A stretch of DNA of 11,368 nucleotides, from the NCBI GenBank assembly GCA_937875645.1, contig CALLXO010000160.1:1-11368 (forward strand), read 5' to 3'. The stretch comes from an uncultured Clostridia bacterium (GTDB lineage: Bacteria > Bacillota > Clostridia > Christensenellales > CAG-314). The translations under genes were made by a program, and so were the position numbers. Each line of letters begins with the position of its first letter. Position 1 is the stretch's first letter. Below the pieces are notes generated by a model, which was given only the letters and a program-made list of their open reading frames with translations, ran no database searches and had not been told where the DNA came from. Below are positions 1-5,192 of this stretch, in pieces.

Positions 1-169
1 AAATCAACAGTTGCGATAACGCCTGCTGTTCGCCATAAATTTCACTAACAAGCTTTTTTACGTTAACTTTTTGCTTTTTTGGTGCTTTCTTTTCCCCTTC
101 GTACTCGTCGATGTCAATAGCATTACATAAAGCAAAAGTATTTAACAATTTGCTGTTTTGATCAGCCAT
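1..169 (-). CDS. Unknown protein, N-terminal part (gene runs off the left edge)
   Basis: An open frame starts with ATG at 169 and runs on the minus strand off the window edge, giving about 56 residues that begin MADQNSKLLN. A GAGG ribosome site lies 7 nt before the start, and a TATAAT box (187-192) with a weak -35 lies upstream, so the start is well supported. The visible part has no signal peptide or membrane segment. It has a Lys-rich patch (KKAPKKQK, about residues 32-39) and then a helical-looking stretch (VKKLVSEIYGEQQALSQLL). I do not recognise the family. It follows the DUF2156 gene in the same direction after an 82-bp gap but appears to have its own promoter. Confidence 0.7.
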   Translation of the reverse strand, partial: MADQNSKLLNTFALCNAIDIDEYEGEKKAPKKQKVNVKKLVSEIYGEQQALSQLLI

Positions 170-186
170 ATTATTTCCTCTGCCTT

Positions 187-216
187 ATTATATGAAGTAA
201 AGCATGTTTAGGTTAA
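187..216 (-). promoter_or_regulatory. Promoter of the left-edge gene
   Basis: Read on the minus strand, TTAACC (211-216) is followed by 18 bp and then a perfect TATAAT (187-192). The -10 ends 17 bp before the ATG at 169, and the GAGG ribosome site lies in between. The -35 is weak, so the call rests on the -10 and its position. Confidence 0.45.
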
Positions 217-251
217 TTTTTATTTGAGATTTTATTTACAAAATATGCACC

Positions 252-1121
252 TTAACTCTCTATAATCGCATATTTCCGCCATAAAAAGGGGTGGTAACTA
301 AGTTTTGCTTTGCGTAAGCCTAAATCGCCCATATCTTCTTCCCTGTTTACATAAAGTAAATTTTGGTGATGATATTTGTTGATAAATTCATGGTTAATTT
401 TTTCGTAAATTCCGCTGTAGCTTCGCAGCGCCATTTCGATATTTACATACAGCGTATCCTTTACAATATCCCCAAAGCAGATAGCAATTAACTTACCCTC
501 CATTTTTATTGCGCCGCTTAAAAAATCAAATTCATCAAAGCAGCTGGCGAATTTATCAACGGCGTCTTTGTAATAACTGTAAGCATCGCTAATGCTATCT
601 TTGTGGTATTGCTCTAAAAAATCTATTACTAAGTGCTTATCCTTCGCTGTCAATTTTACAAACTGCGCATCAGGAAAGTCGCGCGTAAATCTATTTATAT
701 GGTTGCGCTTGCCGCTGTATCTACGGCCTTTTAGTGTACTTAAGCTATTGATGTCGTAAGCGTAGTCTATATTTGATGCGCCCATATCTATTGCGTTTAG
801 CCCTGTAATTTGCTTAACTGTTTTTGTCATACTCTCGGGTAGGGCTACAAGCCTAAAAGGAAGTCTGTTTTTTTTGCAATGCTCTTTAAGCAAAATTAAA
901 GCATTATACATGTCTTCCGTTATTGGCAATAAAAAAGAGGTGACACCCTTTTCACTTTGTGATAAAAAAAGAGTATCTCCTTCGATACAATAACGATAGT
1001 CTAAATAATTGCGCCACAACAAAAGCACTAACGGCGAATAATCACAAAGTCGATAATGGTTTTGATATAAAAATGGGTAAAGTATTTTAATATTTTCTTT
1101 GTTTATTTTTGTAAATATCAT
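252..1121 (-). CDS. DUF2156 / phosphatidylglycerol lysyltransferase C-terminal-like protein (GNAT fold)
   Basis: A 289-residue soluble protein with no membrane segments, matching the clostridial DUF2156 family (double GNAT fold related to the C-terminal domain of MprF/LPG synthase). Signature stretches are the basic KGRRYSGKRNHINRF at residues 131-145 and YVNREEDMGDLGLRKAKLSY at about 257-276, which are the family's best conserved segments. Length is normal for these stand-alone proteins. Family knowledge suggests transfer of an aminoacyl or acyl group from a carrier such as aminoacyl-tRNA or acyl-CoA; the actual substrate is unknown and the protein lacks the membrane flippase part of MprF. 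No Shine-Dalgarno sequence precedes the ATG, and a good -10 box sits only 12 bp upstream, so the mRNA may be nearly leaderless. It is divergent from the DegV gene. Confidence 0.88.
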   Translation of the reverse strand: MIFTKINKENIKILYPFLYQNHYRLCDYSPLVLLLWRNYLDYRYCIEGDTLFLSQSEKGVTSFLLPITEDMYNALILLKEHCKKNRLPFRLVALPESMTKTVKQITGLNAIDMGASNIDYAYDINSLSTLKGRRYSGKRNHINRFTRDFPDAQFVKLTAKDKHLVIDFLEQYHKDSISDAYSYYKDAVDKFASCFDEFDFLSGAIKMEGKLIAICFGDIVKDTLYVNIEMALRSYSGIYEKINHEFINKYHHQNLLYVNREEDMGDLGLRKAKLSYHPFLWRKYAIIES

Positions 1122-1133
1122 AATGATGACTTG

Positions 1134-1162
1134 ATTTTAGCACATTTGCACTAAAAAAACAA
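1134..1162 (-). promoter_or_regulatory. Promoter of the DUF2156 gene (extended -10)
   Basis: On the minus strand, TTGTTT (1157-1162), a 17-bp spacer ending in TGC, then TAAAAT (1134-1139). The TGn just before the -10 makes it an extended -10 promoter. The expected transcription start is near 1127, about 6 nt before the ATG at 1121. Confidence 0.6.
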
Positions 1163-1206
1163 CGTTTACTAAATGCCACAAAATATCAAAATATAACGAA
1201 AAAAAA

Positions 1207-1235
1207 TTGACTACAATTCATATTTAATTTATAAT
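1207..1235 (+). promoter_or_regulatory. Strong SigA-like promoter of the DegV gene
   Basis: TTGACT (1207-1212), a 17-bp spacer and a perfect TATAAT (1230-1235). The expected start is near 1242, leaving a short leader of about 17 nt that contains the ribosome site GAGG (1250-1253). It lies back to back with the DUF2156 promoter; the two -35 boxes are 44 bp apart. Confidence 0.8.
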
Positions 1236-1258
1236 AGTCATAATTTCATGAGGTTAAA

Positions 1259-2128
1259 ATGAGAAAAGTAAAAATATTTGGAGACTCTACCATTGATTTA
1301 AATAAGGAACTATACGAGCAAAATAATATTTCTATTGTACCATTGACAATAATTATGGGAGGGACAAGCTACAAAGACGGCGAAAATATTACTCCCGCTC
1401 AAATTTATCGTCATTTCGAAACAAAAAACGAACTGCCCAAAACTGCAGCAATTAATTCCGAAACATATAAGGAATATGGGATGCCTTTTTTAGATCAAGG
1501 TTATGATATAGTACACTTTAATATAAGCTCAGATATGTCAGCAAGTCATATAAATGCTTGTAAGGCAGCAGAGGAATTGGGGTTAGATAGGATTTTTGTA
1601 GTAGATACAAAAAATCTTAGCAGCGGCAGCGGTTTGTTAGTGCTGTATGCTTGCGATTTGGTTAAACAGGGATTAGGTGCACAAGATATCAAAAATCGTT
1701 GTATGGCGCGTACCGACGCAGTACAAGCAAGCTTTATAATTGATAGATTAAATTATCTTTACAAAGGCGGACGGTGTAGCAGTTTGGCTCTTATTGCGGC
1801 AACTGCTCTTACTCTTAAACCAAGTATAAGGGTTAAAAACGGCAAAATGCTTACCGGCAAAAAATATATCGGCAAATTAGCAAGCGTTGCAGAAAAATAT
1901 GTAAAGGATACTCTTAAGGAATTTAACAATCCCGACTATACCCGAGTTTTTATCACCTATACCGAAACACCGCTTGATATTGTAGACAATTTAGTAAACA
2001 TCGTAAAAGCTTTGCCCTTTAAGTCTGTATTGGTGACGGAAGCAAGCTGTACAATCAGCAGCCATTGCGGTCCACATACCTTAGGTATACTTTATATCAA
2101 CGACGGCGGCGTAGAGGACAAAAAATAG
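1259..2128 (+). CDS. DegV family fatty-acid-binding protein
   Basis: A 289-residue protein with the full DegV fold, which binds one long-chain fatty acid in a cavity between two domains. In this family (FakB) the protein presents fatty acid to the kinase FakA for phosphorylation. Visible family landmarks are DSTIDL (residues 9-14), KTAAINSETY (61-70, usually T-S-Q-P), ISSDMSASHINA (89-100), DTKNLSSGSG (116-125), YLYKGGRCSS (167-175) and the LKPSIRVKNGKM segment (186-197). Length is normal and there is no signal peptide, so it is cytosolic. The ATG at 1259 has GAGG 5 nt upstream and a strong promoter. No fakA is visible, which is common because DegV genes are usually scattered. The lipid bound cannot be read from the sequence. 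Confidence 0.93.
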   Translation: MRKVKIFGDSTIDLNKELYEQNNISIVPLTIIMGGTSYKDGENITPAQIYRHFETKNELPKTAAINSETYKEYGMPFLDQGYDIVHFNISSDMSASHINACKAAEELGLDRIFVVDTKNLSSGSGLLVLYACDLVKQGLGAQDIKNRCMARTDAVQASFIIDRLNYLYKGGRCSSLALIAATALTLKPSIRVKNGKMLTGKKYIGKLASVAEKYVKDTLKEFNNPDYTRVFITYTETPLDIVDNLVNIVKALPFKSVLVTEASCTISSHCGPHTLGILYINDGGVEDKK

Positions 2129-2245
2129 TATATAATCATATATTTGAAGTCAAATACTGTAAAATATTTCTTTTTTGTCTGTCAAATAATTACAGAAAAA
2201 TCATTGTGCTGTTTTTATACTGACATTTTATAAATGAAAAATTAA

Positions 2246-2266
2246 TTTTATGTAGTAAAAAATCAC
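2246..2266. repeat. Short direct repeat of the M23 gene 3' tail, copy 1
   Basis: The 21 bases starting TTTTATGTAGT match 2561-2582 apart from one fewer A in the A-run. In the second copy these bases are the stop codon and last codons of the M23 peptidase gene. Copy 1 lies 315 bp further downstream on the minus strand, is also followed by a small ATCAC/GTGAT inverted repeat, and belongs to no open frame. Confidence 0.6.
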
Positions 2267-2303
2267 ACGTGATAACCCCAAATTTTAGACAACTAATATC
2301 TGT

Positions 2304-2332
2304 AATGAGTCGTATACACGACTCATTTTTTT
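2304..2332 (+). terminator. Rho-independent terminator downstream of DegV
   Basis: A perfect 10-bp stem, AATGAGTCGT / ACGACTCATT, closes a 4-nt loop (ATAC) and runs into a T-tract (2326-2332). The T-tract is only on the plus strand, so it serves the DegV transcript although it lies 175 bp after the stop codon. Confidence 0.85.
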
Positions 2333-2401
2333 AGTATATTATTCTTTGTGTTGTTTGTTTTCTTAAAAATCTGGCGATAGGAAAATCTGTTTAAGCTTAG
2401 C

Positions 2402-2524
2402 AAAAAGTATTTACTTTTGATAAGTTTTTGCCCAAATTAAGTAAAAACTATTTGTTTCGACAAAGTTTTCACTTAAAGCAAATAAAAACTATTGATTATT
2501 GACTTCTTATTAGAAAAAGAATAA
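2402..2524. repeat. Degenerate tandem repeat, 41-bp period
   Basis: Three successive units begin with AAAAAGTATT (2402), AAAAACTATT (2443) and AAAAACTATT (2484), exactly 41 bp apart. Units 1 and 2 also align further in (GATAAGTTTTT against GACAAAGTTTT, then an AAA-rich end). Unit 3 matches well only over its first 10 bases. AT-richness raises the chance of spurious similarity. Confidence 0.4.
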
Positions 2525-2560
2525 CGTCAAATTATAATCTTTATTTCTTTTAAGTTGCAG

Positions 2561-2582
2561 TTTTATGTAGTAAAAAAATCAC
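2561..2582. repeat. Short direct repeat of the M23 gene 3' tail, copy 2
   Basis: Partner of 2246-2266. It covers the stop codon and the final codons of the M23 gene plus one arm of its terminator-like hairpin. Confidence 0.6.
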
Positions 2583-3549
2583 CCTCGCAGGTGATTTTTT
2601 CCATTAATCTATTTGCTCTTTTGTAATCATTACCCTCTTTAACAACGGAAACTCTGTTGTGGGACAAAAATTTACAAATTTGATACATATCTATCCAAAT
2701 CTCTGTCGGTCCGTCTAACTGCGATTCATCAAAAATAAGCTGCATTCCAAGGTGCAGGTGAGGTGCGCATTTCATATTTGAATTTTCCTTTGTGCTGTAG
2801 CCCGTTACTCCCAAATATCCAATGACATCTCCTGCTCTAACCGCATCGCCCACCTTAAGACCTTCGACATAGGGTTTGCCTTTTCGTAAATGAGCGTAAT
2901 AATATGCTCTTTGTTTATCAAAGGAACGTACAGTTATCCGCCAACCGCCGTATCTATTCCACCCTAATTCCGTCACCGTACCCTCTTCTATTGCAACAAT
3001 AGGAGTGCCGACAGAACCCATTAAGTCATGACCTAAGTGTTTTCTTTTAAAGCCGTATGACCTTGATACGCCAAAATCGTCATAATGATTGTACCAATAA
3101 CCTTGCGGAAAAGGATGACAATTTTTTAAACCGTAAATTGTCTCTCCCTTAGCATTTTTATACTCGCCGATAAATCTGCCAAAAATTGCGGTATAAGCTT
3201 CTACATAATACTTGTAATACTTATTATTGCCGTAAAAATCGTCAATATTTTTGCCGTTTTTTAATTGCGCAACAAGTTTTCTCAATTCGTTTATATCTCT
3301 TTGTTTGTTAAATTTATTTCCGTTTTTTGTTGCTAAATATGCTAACGACCTAATAAAGTTAAAATCAACATCTTTTGACTTATGAAATTCCTTATCATAA
3401 CCGTATGCGGCAACCATAACTTCGTAAGGCACATTGCAATCCACCCATTTAATAAAATCCTTATTGTCCGCATATCTGCAAAAGCCTGCAGAAAAACAAA
3501 AAACACAAATAAGGAAAAGCATAACGCTTATTTTCATCCAACTCTTCAT
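2563..3549 (-). CDS. Secreted M23 family (LytM-like) peptidoglycan endopeptidase
   Basis: A 328-residue protein with an N-terminal signal sequence (hydrophobic residues about 7-23, possible cleavage after the AGFC region), an unrecognised middle domain rich in Tyr, Asn and Lys (30-140), and a C-terminal M23 zinc peptidase domain (about 150-275). Zinc and catalytic residues are present in the expected order: H171-x-G-x-D175, then H220 in YYYAHL, then H264-L-H266. The domain should therefore be an active D,D/L,D-type endopeptidase acting on wall peptides outside the membrane. No clear ribosome site precedes the ATG at 3549. A second in-frame ATG at codon 5 gives an equally good signal peptide. 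A TATAAT box lies at 3576-3581 on the minus strand with no good -35. The last codons contain a terminator hairpin. Confidence 0.92.
   Translation of the reverse strand: MKSWMKISVMLFLICVFCFSAGFCRYADNKDFIKWVDCNVPYEVMVAAYGYDKEFHKSKDVDFNFIRSLAYLATKNGNKFNKQRDINELRKLVAQLKNGKNIDDFYGNNKYYKYYVEAYTAIFGRFIGEYKNAKGETIYGLKNCHPFPQGYWYNHYDDFGVSRSYGFKRKHLGHDLMGSVGTPIVAIEEGTVTELGWNRYGGWRITVRSFDKQRAYYYAHLRKGKPYVEGLKVGDAVRAGDVIGYLGVTGYSTKENSNMKCAPHLHLGMQLIFDESQLDGPTEIWIDMYQICKFLSHNRVSVVKEGNDYKRANRLMEKITCEGDFFTT
2572..2600 (-). terminator. Terminator hairpin inside the end of the M23 coding region
   Basis: On the minus strand AAAAAATCACC (2600-2590) pairs with GGTGATTTTTT (2583-2573) around a 6-nt loop, followed by seven T in a row (2578-2572). 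The stem and T-tract encode the last residues of the M23 protein (about KITCEGDFF), and the stop codon lies just beyond. The A/T symmetry would also let it work in the plus direction. Confidence 0.65.
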
Positions 3550-3644
3550 AATGTTTAATTTTTGCTAATTTTATTATTATATACAAAATTACGCTGTTTT
3601 TTATATTAATAATTGCCTGCCGCAACCATAAACCAACACACGCA

Positions 3645-3650
3645 TATAAT
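3645..3650 (+). promoter_or_regulatory. -10 box before the GlmU-type gene
   Basis: A perfect TATAAT is followed 7 bp later by the ribosome site AAGGGAG (3658-3664). There is no recognisable -35 at 16-18 bp. If this is the promoter, transcription starts at about 3657 and the leader is only about 14 nt. Confidence 0.4.
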
Positions 3651-3670
3651 AGATAAAAAGGGAGAAAAAT

Positions 3671-4330
3671 ATGGATGCAAATTGTTTAAAAAGATATACC
3701 GACAGCGGCGTAATTATTTTATGCCCCTCTTCAATATATATAGACGAGGGGATCAAAATAGGTAGCGGAACGACATTACAGCCCTTCTCTGTACTAACAG
3801 GCAACACCACAATTGGATGCAACTGTATAATAGGCAGTTTTTCCTTTTTAAAAAACGCAACAATTATGGACGGTGCGGAAATACGTTCCAGCCGTATTAC
3901 CGACAGCAACGTAGGGCAAAATACTACAATAGGACCAAATGCGCATCTAAGAGAAAATTCCTCCGTGGGCGACAACTGCCGAGTAGGCAATTTTGTCGAA
4001 CTTAAAAACAGCTCTTTGGGCGAAGGCTCAAAGGCAAGCCATTTAGCATATTTGGGCGATGCTACTGTGGGCAAAAACTGCAATATCGGCTGTGGTGTTA
4101 TATTTGTTAACTATGACGGACGGGTAAAACACCGCACAATAGTGGGCGACAACTCCTTTATAGGAAGCAACTGCAACTTGATTGCTCCCCTTAATATTGA
4201 AGGGGATTGTTACATTGCCTGCGGGACAACTGTCACCAAAAATGTAAGCAAAGACGATTTTGTTATTGGTCGAATGCGTGAGACAGTAAAACCCAATACC
4301 GCAAAAAAGTATTTAAGAGGTGAGATATAA
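3671..4330 (+). CDS. glmU: Stand-alone GlmU-type glucosamine-1-phosphate acetyltransferase domain (left-handed beta helix)
   Basis: A 219-residue protein equal to the C-terminal half of GlmU (about residues 230-456 of the usual bifunctional enzyme), with no uridylyltransferase half. It begins at the linker (MDANCLKRYTDSGVIILCPS) and is built of hexapeptide repeats. By family knowledge this domain acetylates glucosamine-1-phosphate with acetyl-CoA to give GlcNAc-1-phosphate. Most active-site residues of the family are visible: R94, K112 in FVELK, the catalytic base H124 and Y127 in SHLAYLGD, and N147-Y148 in NYDG. The Lys of the KxK motif after NYDG is Arg (R155 in KHRT). ATG at 3671 has AAGGGAG 6 nt upstream. 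It is followed after 45 bp by a nucleotidyltransferase gene in the same direction, probably one transcript. Frame and start look intact, so this is not a fragment from a local frameshift: no NTP-transferase coding sequence lies upstream. Confidence 0.9.
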   Translation: MDANCLKRYTDSGVIILCPSSIYIDEGIKIGSGTTLQPFSVLTGNTTIGCNCIIGSFSFLKNATIMDGAEIRSSRITDSNVGQNTTIGPNAHLRENSSVGDNCRVGNFVELKNSSLGEGSKASHLAYLGDATVGKNCNIGCGVIFVNYDGRVKHRTIVGDNSFIGSNCNLIAPLNIEGDCYIACGTTVTKNVSKDDFVIGRMRETVKPNTAKKYLRGEI

Positions 4331-4375
4331 GGTTTTTAATTAGCTTTTTTTTGTTGTAATTTTTTTGGGGGGACA

Positions 4376-5131
4376 ATGATAATTAAACAAAATAAAATAA
4401 ACAAAGCCGTTATACTTACTGCCGGTACAGGCAAGCGTATGTTGCCGCTAACTGCTTTTATACCCAAAGCGTTGCTACCCATTGGTAAAAGACCCGCTTT
4501 GCAAGTAATAACGGAGGAAGCAGTGCTGTCAGGGATGACTAAAATTTGCTTTGTCGTTGACGAAAGCTCAGTAGTGCAAAAATATATTTCATTTTTGCAG
4601 CAAACTTCCCGTCTTTTTGATAAGACCGAGTTCTCTTTTGTTACGCAAAGCATACCTTTAGGTAGCGGTGATGCATTAAGCAGGGCAAAAGACTTTTGCG
4701 GTGCCGACCCTTTTATTGTGCTTAATTGCGATGATTTATTTTTTAATAATGCGTGCCTTTCGTTAGCTCACGCTTTTGACGGCGCATCAATTTTAGGCGT
4801 AAAAAGCATAAAACGTCACAAAAGCATTAAATACGGAGTGGTAACTTTTTTTAATGACCGACGCATTAAATCAATTTTAGAAAAACCACCTTTAAAACAA
4901 GTACCGCTTAAACCGCATATCCTTGTAGGAAGATATTTGTTTGTAGCGGATATTTTTGATTATCTGATTAAAATCAAGCCTGTTAATGGCGAATATCGTT
5001 TAACAGATGCGATAAATTTGCTGACGGCAAAAACCGATGTATGCGCCCTCTGCTTAAAAGAAAAACGTTTTGACATAGGCAATTTTGAAGGTTATTATGA
5101 GGCGTTTTCATTTTTCTCCAAAAGGGGATAA
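4376..5131 (+). CDS. GalU-like sugar-1-phosphate nucleotidyltransferase
   Basis: A 251-residue NTP_transferase-fold enzyme (PF00483 type) that should join a nucleoside triphosphate to a sugar-1-phosphate, releasing pyrophosphate. It most resembles UTP-glucose-1-phosphate uridylyltransferase: GTGKR at 17-21 with K31 in PKALLPI, EEAVLSG (47-53), LGSGDAL (95-101), the metal and uridine region LNCDD (116-120), KYGVV (152-156), EKP (169-171), GRYLFVADIFDYL (185-197), GEYRLTDAI (205-213) and DIGN (233-236). It is about 40 residues shorter than typical GalU (about 290). Specificity for Glc-1-P or GlcNAc-1-P is open: archaeal bifunctional GlmU-like enzymes also use this fold for their N-terminal half, and the gene follows the orphan GlmU acetyltransferase domain. 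The only ribosome site is a G6 run (4367-4372) close to the ATG. Confidence 0.82.
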   Translation: MIIKQNKINKAVILTAGTGKRMLPLTAFIPKALLPIGKRPALQVITEEAVLSGMTKICFVVDESSVVQKYISFLQQTSRLFDKTEFSFVTQSIPLGSGDALSRAKDFCGADPFIVLNCDDLFFNNACLSLAHAFDGASILGVKSIKRHKSIKYGVVTFFNDRRIKSILEKPPLKQVPLKPHILVGRYLFVADIFDYLIKIKPVNGEYRLTDAINLLTAKTDVCALCLKEKRFDIGNFEGYYEAFSFFSKRG

Positions 5132-5136
5132 TATGT

Positions 5137-5165
5137 TTGACTTAATGCAATTTGCGGTATAAACT
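5137..5165 (+). promoter_or_regulatory. Possible promoter of pckG
   Basis: TTGACT (5137-5142), a 17-bp spacer and TAAACT (5160-5165, four of six bases match). It lies in the 61-bp gap between the nucleotidyltransferase stop and pckG, and would leave a short leader holding the AGGAGA ribosome site (5181-5186). Read-through from the upstream genes is equally possible. Confidence 0.4.
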
Positions 5166-5192
5166 GAAAGAAAATCTAATAGGAGAATAACA

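Larger units (their letters stand above)
2129..2562. other. Convergent intergenic region, 434 bp, no gene
   Basis: The region lies between the 3' ends of the DegV and M23 genes and is very AT-rich. I see no credible open frame. It holds the DegV-side terminator (2304-2332), a short copy of the M23 gene's 3' tail (2246-2266), a small inverted repeat TATTTGA-AG-TCAAATA (2141-2156) and a degenerate 41-bp tandem repeat (2402-2524). Confidence 0.7.

Noticed and set aside
3601..4083. 160-residue minus-strand open frame
   Set aside because: It lies antisense to the GlmU-type gene, which has a clear family match, good ribosome site and hexapeptide repeats. The antisense frame has no recognisable motif.
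4336..4653. 105-residue minus-strand open frame
   Set aside because: Antisense shadow of the nucleotidyltransferase gene, with no ribosome site or domain.
5133..5162. Nine-codon open frame (MFDLMQFAV) starting 1 nt after the nucleotidyltransferase stop, with GGGG 5 nt upstream
   Set aside because: The frame is very short and overlaps the likely pckG promoter. The GGGG is part of the upstream coding end. It could be a leader peptide only on read-through transcripts, and nothing else supports it.
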